Under the pieces are notes generated by a model. The model made no database searches and was not told the origin of the DNA. It saw only the letters and a program-made list of their open reading frames with translations. This document shows, piece after piece, positions 42,159 to 50,057 of a stretch of 64,000 bases of DNA. The stretch is from Micromonospora_J zhanjiangensis (lineage in GTDB: Bacteria > Actinomycetota > Actinomycetes > Mycobacteriales > Micromonosporaceae): the NCBI RefSeq assembly GCF_042650605.1, contig NZ_JBHSBN010000013.1:62001-126000 (forward strand), written 5' to 3'. Made by a program: the position numbers and the translations under genes. The first letter of the stretch is position 1. Each line of letters opens with the position of its first letter.

Positions 42159-43160
42159 ATGACGACGACAGCACGCGAGATCCACCTGGCCAGCCGGCCC
42201 GACGGCTGGCCCACGCCGGACAACTTCCGCCTGGTCGAGGTGCCGGTGCCGACCCCGGGACCGGGTCAGATCCTGGTCCGCAACACGGTGATGTCGGTCG
42301 ACCCGTACATGCGGGGCCGGATGAACGACGTCAAGTCGTACGTGGCGCCGTTCCGGCTCGACGCGCCGCTGGACGGCGGCGCGGTGGGTGAGGTGGTGGC
42401 CAGCGAGGCGGACGGCGTCAAGCCGGGCGACCTGGTGCTGCACGGCCTGGGCTGGCGAGACTACGCGGTGCTGGACGCCACGGCGGCCCGGGTCGTCGAC
42501 CCGGCGCAGGCGCCGGCGACGGCCTACCTCGGCGCGCTCGGCCTGACCGGCCAGACCGCCTACGCGGGACTGGTCGACGTGGCCGGGATGAAGCCGGGTG
42601 AGACGGTCTTCGTCTCCGCGGCGGCCGGCGCGGTCGGCAGCCTGGCCGGTCAGATCGCCAAGCTCAAGGGTGCCGGCCGGGTGATCGGCAGCGCCGGCTC
42701 GGCGGCCAAGGTGGACCGGTTGCGGGCGCTGGGCTTCGACGCCGCGTTCAACTACAAGGACCGCCCGGTCGGCGAGGCGCTGAAGGAGGCCGCCCCGGAC
42801 GGCATCGACGTCTACTTCGACAACGTCGGCGGTGACCACCTGGAGGCGGCGATCTCGTCCATGCGACCGCACGGCCGGGCCGCGATCTGCGGCATGATCG
42901 CCCAGTACAACAGCACCGAACCGCCGGCCGCGCCGCGCAACCTGGCGCTGCTCATCGGCAAGCGGCTCACCCTGCGCGGCTTCCTGGTCGGCGACCACGC
43001 CGGCATCCGGGACCAGTTCGTCGCCGACATGTCCGGCTGGCTGCGTTCGGGCGAGATCCAGTCCGACGAGACCGTCGTCGACGGCCTGGAGAACGCCCCC
43101 GGGGCGTTCCTCGGCCTGCTGCGCGGCGAGAACCTCGGCAAGATGCTGGTCCGGATCTGA
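42159..43160 (+). CDS. Zinc-independent MDR-family NADP-dependent oxidoreductase (CurA-like)
   Basis: This 333-residue medium-chain reductase lacks the zinc ligands of alcohol dehydrogenases. It has the N-terminal MSVDPYMRGRM motif, GALGLTGQTAYAGL, the dinucleotide loop VSAAAGAVGSLAGQIAKLKGAG, and DVYFDNVGGDHLEAAI, matching curcumin/prostaglandin-type double-bond reductases. It likely reduces reactive alkenals, which fits the adjacent ohr gene. ATG 42159 is used; TTG 42147 is upstream in frame. It is 81 bases after ohr. Confidence 0.88.
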   Translation: MTTTAREIHLASRPDGWPTPDNFRLVEVPVPTPGPGQILVRNTVMSVDPYMRGRMNDVKSYVAPFRLDAPLDGGAVGEVVASEADGVKPGDLVLHGLGWRDYAVLDATAARVVDPAQAPATAYLGALGLTGQTAYAGLVDVAGMKPGETVFVSAAAGAVGSLAGQIAKLKGAGRVIGSAGSAAKVDRLRALGFDAAFNYKDRPVGEALKEAAPDGIDVYFDNVGGDHLEAAISSMRPHGRAAICGMIAQYNSTEPPAAPRNLALLIGKRLTLRGFLVGDHAGIRDQFVADMSGWLRSGEIQSDETVVDGLENAPGAFLGLLRGENLGKMLVRI

Positions 43161-43174
43161 CCACCCGTCACCCC

Positions 43175-43216
43175 GCGTCGGCGGGTCGGCCCCACCCGGG
43201 TACGACCCGCCGGCGC
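43175..43216. terminator. Hairpin after the ohr cassette
   Basis: Arms 43175-43187 and 43204-43216 pair at 12 of 13 positions around a 16-base loop. It separates the oxidoreductase from hisF. No U-run follows, as is common in high-GC actinobacteria, so termination is a guess. Confidence 0.35.
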
Positions 43217-43242
43217 GTCCGACCGCCCGATAGGCTCACCGC

Positions 43243-44010
43243 ATGACGGTGGCGGTACGGGTGATCCCCTGTCTCGACGTGGACGCCGGTCGGGTGGTCA
43301 AGGGGGTCAACTTCCTCGACCTGCGGGACGCCGGTGACCCGGTGGAGCTGGCCGCGGCGTACGACGAGGCGGGCGCCGACGAGCTGACCTTCCTCGACGT
43401 GACGGCGTCCTCGGACAACCGGGGCACCATGCTGGACGTGGTGCGCCGTACCGCCGAGTCGGTGTTCATCCCGCTCACCGTGGGCGGCGGGATCCGGCAG
43501 GTGGCCGACGTCGACACGCTGCTGCGCGCCGGCGCCGACAAGGTCGGGGTGAACACCGCGGCGATCGCCCGGCCGGAGCTCATCGCCGAGATCGCCGACC
43601 GGTTCGGCCGGCAGGTGCTGGTGCTCTCGCTGGACGTCCGCCGGGCCGCGCCGGGCACCACGGCGAGCGGGTTCGAGGTGACCACCCACGGCGGTCGGCG
43701 GGGGACCGGCCTCGACGCCGTCGACTGGGCCCGCCGCGCCGCCGAGCTGGGCGCCGGCGAACTGCTGCTCAACTCGATGGACGCCGACGGCACCAAGAGC
43801 GGATTCGACCTGAAGCTGATCACGGCGGTCCGGGCCGTGGCGGACGTACCGGTGGTGGCCAGCGGCGGGGCCGGCGCGGCCCGCGACTTCCCGCCGGCCG
43901 TGGCGGCCGGGGCCGACGCGGTGCTCGCGGCGAGCGTGTTCCACTTCGGCGAGCTGACCGTCGGCGAGGTCAAGGACGCCCTGCGCGGCGCCGGGCATCC
44001 GGTCCGCTGA
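43243..44010 (+). CDS. hisF: Imidazole glycerol phosphate synthase, cyclase subunit HisF
   Basis: HisF uses ammonia from HisH to make IGP and AICAR from PRFAR. The 255-residue (beta/alpha)8 barrel has the two catalytic aspartates, in VIPCLDVDAGRVVKG and LNSMDADGTKSGFD, and phosphate-binding GGGIRQVADV and ASGGAGAARDF. ATG 43243 is the start. It is separated from hisA by the ohrR-ohr-oxidoreductase block, so it probably has its own promoter or read-through. Confidence 0.95.
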   Translation: MTVAVRVIPCLDVDAGRVVKGVNFLDLRDAGDPVELAAAYDEAGADELTFLDVTASSDNRGTMLDVVRRTAESVFIPLTVGGGIRQVADVDTLLRAGADKVGVNTAAIARPELIAEIADRFGRQVLVLSLDVRRAAPGTTASGFEVTTHGGRRGTGLDAVDWARRAAELGAGELLLNSMDADGTKSGFDLKLITAVRAVADVPVVASGGAGAARDFPPAVAAGADAVLAASVFHFGELTVGEVKDALRGAGHPVR

Positions 44011-44054
44011 GCCCTCGGCGTCCCGGGTCAGGCCGGGGAGCCCCCGGCGTCCGG

Positions 44055-44516
44055 TCAGGCCGGGTCCTGGTCGCCGGTGGGCCGGCGGCGGGCCTGGATG
44101 GTGCCCCGGGCGACGTTTTCCCGTACGGCGGTGGCGTGCTCCTCCTCGCCCAGCGTCCACTCCGCGCAGCCGGGCGTGTGCCGCCGGGTGAGGACGCCGT
44201 GCACCGTGTCGACCGCGGTGCCGAACCCGCCGTGCGGCCGGGTGCGCCACAGGTGCGCGCCGGCCGGGGTGACCTGGAACCACCCGTCGGTGACGCTGAT
44301 CAGCCCGGCTCCGGCGAGCCGGCGCACCGCCGCCTCGATCTCCTCCCGACCGGGAATGCCCTCGTTCAAGTGGTTGGCGGTGGACAGCACGTCAGCGAGC
44401 CGGACGCCTTCCGGTCGTCGGGTCGAGGCCGCCCGCCGGTGCCGGCCGGCGCCGGCGGCGATGATCAGTGATACGAAGATCCAAGCGTCCGCCCATCGCC
44501 ATCCGTCATCCCCCAT
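44055..44516 (-). CDS. Hypothetical protein with winged-helix-like core
   Basis: I do not recognise a named family. The 153-residue protein has a hydrophobic N-terminal stretch (WRWADAWIFVSLIIAAGA), which could be a weak membrane anchor. A helix-turn-helix-like part follows: LADVLSTANHLNEGIPGREEIEAAVRRLAGAGLISVTDGWFQVTPAGAHLW. That combination of three helices and a wing is like ArsR/MarR wHTH domains. The tail is polar. ATG 44516 is the start. The last ~25 bases are duplicated at 44012-44037. Confidence 0.6.
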   Translation of the reverse strand: MGDDGWRWADAWIFVSLIIAAGAGRHRRAASTRRPEGVRLADVLSTANHLNEGIPGREEIEAAVRRLAGAGLISVTDGWFQVTPAGAHLWRTRPHGGFGTAVDTVHGVLTRRHTPGCAEWTLGEEEHATAVRENVARGTIQARRRPTGDQDPA

Positions 44517-44643
44517 GCGGGAAATGATGCCGTGTCCGTCGCGTCGAGGGGAACCACCGGAGCCCGGTAGTTACCGGGCCGTTGCCGCCCGACGCCCCGC
44601 CGGGGTCGGTCGGTCGCGGTCCGCATCTGTCCACTGGGGACGG

Positions 44644-45297
44644 TTACCGTGGGCGGCCGGCGGGTGCCGGTTCCGTTCGCGGGGCGGGTCGTGGCGCCAC
44701 GGTGAACAGCGGGACGAACAGCTGGGCCAGCGGGCCGATGCTCACCGCGTAGAGCACGGTGCCCAGGCCGACCCGGCCGCCGAGCAGCCAGCCCACGGCG
44801 AGCACGGTGACCTCGATCACCGTCCGGACCAGCCGGATCGACCGGTTCGGGCGCAGCGCCACGAAGCCGGTCATCAGCCCGTCCCGGGGGCCGGGCCCGA
44901 GTCGGGCGCCGAGGTAGAGGCCGGTGGCCACCCCGTTGAGCACGATCCCGGCGACCAGGAAGCCGATCTGGGTGGCCAGCGGCCGGGCGGTCGGCAGCAG
45001 GGCCAGCGACGCGTCCACCGCCAGCCCGATGACCACGACGTTGCTCACCGTGCCGATCCCGGGGCGTTGCCGCAGCGGGATCCACAGCAGCAGCACCAGC
45101 GCGCCCACCGCGATGGTCACGGTGCCGAAGGACAGCCCGGTCAGGTTCGCCAGACCCTGGTGGAAGACGTCCCAGGGGTCCAGCCCGAGCCGGGACTCGA
45201 TCATGAGGGCCATGCTGACGCCGTAGAGCATCAGGCCGAGGTAGAGCTGGAGCAGGCGCCTCGGAAGGCGGTCACGGAGGTTGCCAATCACTGTCAC
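44644..45297 (-). CDS. YczE/YyaS/YitT family membrane protein
   Basis: This ~217-residue protein has about five transmembrane helices and the family block LYLGLMLYGVSMALMIESRLGLDPWDVFHQGLANLTGLSFG, with GTVSNVVVIGLAVD and LGARLGPGPRDGLMTGF later. The function is unknown; relatives often sit beside MocR regulators, as here. GTG 45297 is preferred; TTG 45318 (seven codons earlier) would overlap the operator-like repeat. It is divergent from the MocR gene. Confidence 0.82.
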   Translation of the reverse strand: MTVIGNLRDRLPRRLLQLYLGLMLYGVSMALMIESRLGLDPWDVFHQGLANLTGLSFGTVTIAVGALVLLLWIPLRQRPGIGTVSNVVVIGLAVDASLALLPTARPLATQIGFLVAGIVLNGVATGLYLGARLGPGPRDGLMTGFVALRPNRSIRLVRTVIEVTVLAVGWLLGGRVGLGTVLYAVSIGPLAQLFVPLFTVAPRPAPRTEPAPAGRPR

Positions 45298-45313
45298 GCA
45301 TGCCAGCCTGAAG

Positions 45314-45341
45314 GCCAATCCTTCTTCCGGGAAGAGCCAAT
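45314..45341. promoter_or_regulatory. Direct repeat GCCAAT, possible MocR operator
   Basis: GCCAAT occurs at 45314-45319 and 45336-45341, 22 bases (about two helical turns) apart, in the short space between the divergent YczE-type gene and the MocR gene. MocR/GntR dimers such as PdxR bind direct repeats in divergent promoters, so this is the best operator candidate. Confidence 0.45.
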
Positions 45342-45356
45342 TCGGGGGTGATGGCC

Positions 45357-46811
45357 ATGAGTGGCCTGGTACGCGGTCCGCAACTGGCTCGGCTGCTCGG
45401 GCAGTGGCACGCCCTGCCCGGCCGTCGGCGCAGCCCCGACTACCTCGCCCTCGCCGGCGCGGTACGGGGCCTGCTCGCCGACGGGCGGTTGCCCCTGGGC
45501 GTCCGGCTGCCGGCCGAGCGGGACCTGGCCGAGTCGCTCAAGGTGAGCCGGACCACCATCGCCGCCGCCTACCGGGAGCTGCGTGACTCCGGTCACCTGA
45601 ACAGCCGGCGCGGCGCCGGCAGCTGGACCAGGCTGCCCGGCGGACACCGGGTCGCCAGTTCCGGGCTGTGGACCCCGATCGACGACCTCGACATGATCGA
45701 CCTGGGCTGCGCCGCGCTGGCCGCGCCGGCCGAGCTGGCACCCGCGGCCCAGGCCGCCGCCGCCGACCTGACCCGGTACCTGGGCGGCGCCGGCTACCAC
45801 CCCACCGGCATCATCGAGCTGCGGGACGCCATCGCCGCCGGCTACACCGCGCGCGGTCTGCCGACCAGCGCCGAACAGATCATGGTCACCAGCGGTACGC
45901 AGCAGGCACTCGACCTGGTGCTCCGGCTGGCTCTGCCGCCGGGCGGCCACGCGCTTGTCGAGTCGCCCACGTACCCGAACGCGCTGGCGGCGCTCGCCGC
46001 CCGACGGGCCCGGATCACCACCCACGGCCTGGCCACCGACGGGCCGGGCTGGGATACCGACCTGCTGCTCGGCAGCCTGCGCCAGACCCGGCCCCGGGTG
46101 GCCTACCTGATCCCGGAGTTCCAGAACCCGACCGGCCACCTGATGCCGGTCGCTCTGCGGGAGCGGGTGGTGGCCGCGGCGCACGCCGCCGACACCGACC
46201 TGGTCGTCGACGAGTCCTTCGTTGACCTGCCGCTGGACGGCACCCCGGTGCCGCCGCCGGTGGGCGCCTTCGACCGGCACTCCCGGGTCGTCTCGATCGG
46301 CGGGATGAGCAAGCCCTACTGGGGCGGGCTGCGGATCGGCTGGGTGCGTGCCTCCGCGCCGCAGGTGCAGCGGCTGGCCGCCGTCCGGGTCGGGGTCGAC
46401 ATGTCCAGCCCGGTGCTCGACCAACTCGTCGCCGTACGGCTGCTCGCCGACGCGGACCGGATCGTGACCGCCCGCCGACGGCAGTTGGCCGGGCAACGGG
46501 ACGCCCTGCTCGCGGCGCTGGCCGAGGCGTTGCCGGAGTGGCGGGTCACCGTGCCCCGGGGCGGGTTGACGCTCTGGGCCGAACTGGACGGGCCGGTCTC
46601 CAGCGCACTGGCCCGGGCCGCCGAGGAGGTCGGCGTACGGCTGGCGCCGGGACCCCGGTTCGGCCTGGACGGCACCCTCGAACGGTTCCTGCGGCTGCCC
46701 TTCGCGCTGCCCGCCGCGGACCTGGTCGACGCGGTACGGCGGATCGCCTCGGTCCGCTACGACCTGGACGCCCGACGCCCGCACTGGCGGGAGCCCGCGG
46801 TGATCGCCTGA
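45357..46811 (+). CDS. MocR family regulator (GntR winged helix fused to PLP aminotransferase fold)
   Basis: The 484-residue protein has a GntR-type DNA-binding domain (~15-90; LPLGVRLPAERDLAESLKVSRTTIAAAYRELRDSGHLNSRRGAGSW) fused to an aminotransferase-like domain. The PLP lysine is in SIGGMSKPYWGGLRIGW, with SGTQQALDLV and EFQNPTGHLMP. MocR proteins sense PLP or amino compounds; the divergent membrane protein may be its target. ATG 45357 is chosen, with GGGGG eight bases upstream; GTG 45348 and ATG 45351 are in frame. Confidence 0.93.
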   Translation: MSGLVRGPQLARLLGQWHALPGRRRSPDYLALAGAVRGLLADGRLPLGVRLPAERDLAESLKVSRTTIAAAYRELRDSGHLNSRRGAGSWTRLPGGHRVASSGLWTPIDDLDMIDLGCAALAAPAELAPAAQAAAADLTRYLGGAGYHPTGIIELRDAIAAGYTARGLPTSAEQIMVTSGTQQALDLVLRLALPPGGHALVESPTYPNALAALAARRARITTHGLATDGPGWDTDLLLGSLRQTRPRVAYLIPEFQNPTGHLMPVALRERVVAAAHAADTDLVVDESFVDLPLDGTPVPPPVGAFDRHSRVVSIGGMSKPYWGGLRIGWVRASAPQVQRLAAVRVGVDMSSPVLDQLVAVRLLADADRIVTARRRQLAGQRDALLAALAEALPEWRVTVPRGGLTLWAELDGPVSSALARAAEEVGVRLAPGPRFGLDGTLERFLRLPFALPAADLVDAVRRIASVRYDLDARRPHWREPAVIA

Positions 46812-46857
46812 CCGTCGTCCCGGTCGGCGGACGCCGAAAAACCGTCCCCGGGCCGGG

Positions 46858-47754
46858 TCACGCCGGGCGGGGCCGGTAGACAGGTCCGGGACGGCGGGCC
46901 GGGGCCGGTCGGCGGGCCACCCGGACCCGACGCAGCCAGGCCGACGGCCGCAGCTGACGGATGACCTTCAGGTCGGGCAGGCGCCCGCGGCGCTCGCCGG
47001 GGATGGTCACCGTCGCCCAGACCAGCTTGCCGCCGTGACCGTCGATCACGCCGTAGCCGCTCGCCGAGCGGGCCACCAGGGCCAGCCCGCGGCCGCGGAC
47101 GGAGAGCGCGCCACGGTCCAGCCGGGCGGCCGACAGCCGCCGCGCCAGATCCGGGGCGGCGGGGGACCGGTCGGCCACCGCGATCCGCAGCTTCCGCCGA
47201 TGGTGCGAGATGGTGACGTCGAGATCGGTCCGGGCGTGTTCCACGGCGTTCGCGACGAGTTCGGAGATGACCAACTGGCCGTCGTCCAGGGCGTCCTCGA
47301 TGCCCCACGTCCGGCAGCTCTCGCGCAGCAGCCGGCGGGCCGCGGCCGCCGCCTCCGGGGTGGGGGCCAGCCGGGTGTGCACCCGGCGCACGTTGTCCGG
47401 CACGTGGTGCGGCTTCAGGTCGCGCAGCGCGTCCGCCAGCCGGGGGTAGTGCCGGAGCCGGGTCACCGGGACCCGTCGCAGCAGGGTTTCCAGGACCGAC
47501 GTCGGCGCGACGACCAGCACCCCGGTGTCCGGCCGGCGGGCGCCGCGGTACACCACCAGCGCCGGCAGCAGGGCCGGCAGCACACCCGACGGTGGGGTCC
47601 GGGCACAGTCGACGATCACGTACGGCGGGTGCTGGGCCGCGCACCGGGCGAACGCCCGGCGCAGCAGGTGCGCCTGGGTGACGGTCCACCGCCCGGTCAT
47701 GCCGATGACCAGTGCCCCTGTCTCCACGTGGGCAATCACCCTGGCCACCATCAC
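46858..47754 (-). CDS. STAS-like domain fused to HATPase_c anti-sigma-type domain
   Basis: This 298-residue protein has an N-terminal ~105 residues that look like a STAS fold (VETGALVIGMTGRWTVTQAHLLRRAFARCAAQHPPYVIVDCARTPPSG). An RsbW/SpoIIAB-like ATPase domain follows, with the N-box ISELVANAVEHARTDLDV, ADRSPAAPDL, and GRGLALVARSASGYGV. A basic tail follows. Anti-sigma kinase and anti-anti-sigma parts normally lie on separate proteins, so the fusion is notable. A phosphorylation Ser/Thr in the STAS part is not certain. GTG 47754 is used; ATG 47751 and GTG 47748 are alternatives. Confidence 0.78.
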   Translation of the reverse strand: MMVARVIAHVETGALVIGMTGRWTVTQAHLLRRAFARCAAQHPPYVIVDCARTPPSGVLPALLPALVVYRGARRPDTGVLVVAPTSVLETLLRRVPVTRLRHYPRLADALRDLKPHHVPDNVRRVHTRLAPTPEAAAAARRLLRESCRTWGIEDALDDGQLVISELVANAVEHARTDLDVTISHHRRKLRIAVADRSPAAPDLARRLSAARLDRGALSVRGRGLALVARSASGYGVIDGHGGKLVWATVTIPGERRGRLPDLKVIRQLRPSAWLRRVRVARRPAPARRPGPVYRPRPA

Positions 47755-47992
47755 CCTTCGCCCCCTCGCCGCTCGCCCCGGACCTACGGCTGGTTTCTCC
47801 CGCTGTGGTCAGCCATTACCCAAGCCGTAACGGGTTGAAGCACCCCGGCGCTTATCCGATTGCGGCGGCGTCCGCCCTGGCCAGGTCGTAGCGGAGCGGT
47901 CACCGTCCGGTCGGGCGCCGTCGTGCCCGATCTGCGGCGGGACCGGCCGGCGCGGGTGTGTCCCCACCCGCCCGGCCGGCCCGTCGCAACCC

Positions 47993-49819
47993 TCAGATCT
48001 CGGCCAGCGTGCCGGAGTACATGCCCTCGATCTCGGTGGCGAAGTTGGTCTCGACACTCCGGCGTTTGATCTTCAGGGACGGGGTCATCTCGCCGTCCTC
48101 GATGGTCAGGTCCCGCGGCAGGATGGTCACCTTCTTGATCGTCTCCCAGCGGTTGAGCTGCCCGTTGAGCTTCGCGACGTACCCCTCGACCATCTCCCGC
48201 GCCTGCGGCGAGGTGACGATCTCGGCGTACGACCGGTCGGCCAGCTCGCCGCCCGCCGCCCACGCCCTGATCGCGTCCGGGTCCAGGGTGACCAGCATGG
48301 TGCAGTAGTTGCGGGACTGGCCGATCACCACCGCCTGCGACGTGTACGGGCACAGCGCCTTGAACAGCCCCTCGACGTGTGACGGCGCGATGAACTTGCC
48401 GCCGGAGGTCTTGACCAGGTCCTTCTTCCGGTCGGTGATCCGCAGGTAGCCGTCGGCGTCGAGTTCGCCGATGTCCCCGGTCCGCAGGAAGCCGTCCTCG
48501 GTGAACGCGGCGGCGGTCTCCTCGGGCAGGTTGTGGTAGCCCCGCATCACCGGCCGGCCGCGGACCAGGATCTCGCCGTCGGAATCGATCCGGCACTCCA
48601 GGTCGCCGAGCCGCTCCCCGACGGTGCCGATCCGGACGGCGCCCGGTCGGTTGACGAAGTTGCCGGCGCTGGTCTCGGTCAACCCGTAGCCCTCGCAGAT
48701 CGGCAGGTTGGCGGCGGCGAAGAAGCCGCTGATCTCCTTGCTCAACGCCGCGGCGCCGGACACCATCACCCGCATCCGGCCGCCGAGCCGGGCCTGCAGC
48801 TTGCTGAACACCAGCTTCTCGGCCACCCGGTACCGCATCCGCAGGCCGGCGGGCACCGGCCGACCGGCCTGTTCCAGGGCCACCTTCTCCCGGCCGGTGC
48901 GGACCGCCCAGGCGAAGATCTTCGCCTTGGCCCCGCCCTCGGCCTGCGCGGTGGTCACCGCGCGGTTGTAGACCTTCTCGAAGATCCGCGGCGCGCCGCA
49001 CATCACCGTCGGCCGGATCACGCCGAGCAGGTCGACCAGCCTGTCGATCCGGCCGTCGACGTAGGTCGGCAGGCCGGAGTGGATCACGCCGCAGATCAGC
49101 GTCTTGCCGAACGAGTGGGACAGCGGTAGCCAGAGGTACTGCAGGTCGTCGGGGCGCAGCAGGTCGCCCTCGGTCTGCGCGACACCCTCCCAGCACCAGC
49201 CGGCGTGCAGCAGCTCCACGCCCTTCGGCCGGCCGGTGGTGCCGGAGGTGTAGATCAGGGTGGCCAGGTGTTCCGGCTCGATCTCCGCGACGATCCGCTC
49301 GATCAGGTCCGGCTCGCCGGCCAGCTTCCGGGCGCCGCGGTCCTCCAACTCGGCGAGGGTGAGCTGCGGCGGGCTGGCCGCCGGGTCGGCCGTACCGTCG
49401 AGGAGCACCACGTGGGTCAGGGCCGGCAGATCCGCCCCGGCGATCTTCGCCGCCTGCTCGGCGTTCTCGGCGATCAGCACCTTGGACCCGGAGTCGGCGA
49501 CGATGAAGACCGCGTCCCGCGGCTCGGTGGTGGGGTAGACGGTGGTGGTGGCCCCGCCGGCGCACATCACCCCCAGGTCCGCGATGATCCACTCGACCCG
49601 GGTGTTGGCCAGGATGGCCACCGGGTCCTCGTGCCCGACGCCGAGTTCATGCAGTCCCGCGGCGACCGCCTTGGCCCGCTCGGCGAACCCTGCCCAGGTC
49701 AGCCAGACCGGGCCGGAGTCGTCCGGGGCGGGGTGGGCGAAGGCGTCGCGGTCGGGAGTGGCCGCCACGCGTTTGAGGAACATGTCCGGGATAGAGCGGT
49801 AGGGAATATCGAGAGCCAT
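47993..49819 (-). CDS. Long-chain fatty acyl-CoA synthetase (FadD15-like)
   Basis: It should activate long-chain fatty acids with ATP and CoA. The ~608-residue ANL enzyme has the P-loop LIYTSGTTGRPKGVELLHAG, the APRIFEKVYN region, GYGLTETSAGNFVN, and the RTGDIGELDADGYLRITDRKKDLVKTSGGKFIAP block. The catalytic Lys is expected near SLKIKR. ATG 49819 (MALDIPYRSIP) is used; GTG 49861 is upstream and lies in an inverted repeat, so the shorter start is preferred. Confidence 0.92.
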   Translation of the reverse strand: MALDIPYRSIPDMFLKRVAATPDRDAFAHPAPDDSGPVWLTWAGFAERAKAVAAGLHELGVGHEDPVAILANTRVEWIIADLGVMCAGGATTTVYPTTEPRDAVFIVADSGSKVLIAENAEQAAKIAGADLPALTHVVLLDGTADPAASPPQLTLAELEDRGARKLAGEPDLIERIVAEIEPEHLATLIYTSGTTGRPKGVELLHAGWCWEGVAQTEGDLLRPDDLQYLWLPLSHSFGKTLICGVIHSGLPTYVDGRIDRLVDLLGVIRPTVMCGAPRIFEKVYNRAVTTAQAEGGAKAKIFAWAVRTGREKVALEQAGRPVPAGLRMRYRVAEKLVFSKLQARLGGRMRVMVSGAAALSKEISGFFAAANLPICEGYGLTETSAGNFVNRPGAVRIGTVGERLGDLECRIDSDGEILVRGRPVMRGYHNLPEETAAAFTEDGFLRTGDIGELDADGYLRITDRKKDLVKTSGGKFIAPSHVEGLFKALCPYTSQAVVIGQSRNYCTMLVTLDPDAIRAWAAGGELADRSYAEIVTSPQAREMVEGYVAKLNGQLNRWETIKKVTILPRDLTIEDGEMTPSLKIKRRSVETNFATEIEGMYSGTLAEI

Positions 49820-49845
49820 CGCTGGAGCCGCCTCCGGGGGTGAAG

Positions 49846-49863
49846 ACGTGACAGACGTCACGT
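49846..49863. promoter_or_regulatory. Inverted repeat ACGTGAC-4-GTCACGT before the acyl-CoA synthetase
   Basis: Seven-base perfect arms around AGAC lie 27-44 bases upstream of ATG 49819. The form is that of a TetR/FadR-like operator, which would suit a fatty-acid gene, but no regulator is nearby. Confidence 0.4.
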
Positions 49864-50057
49864 AGATCTGCGGTTACCGAAGAGTAGTGCCTGTCGACCG
49901 GGAACGGCCAGTCCCGCCCGTGCCCGGGTCGGATGCCAGGTGGACCGGCCGGTCACCGCCGGTGGTATGAGCCGGCAGGGATCTGGAGGCGCCCGGCAAC
50001 TCTCAATAGACTTCCTTCGATTACGCACGCGGGTGCGGGATCAGGGAGGAGCGGAAA

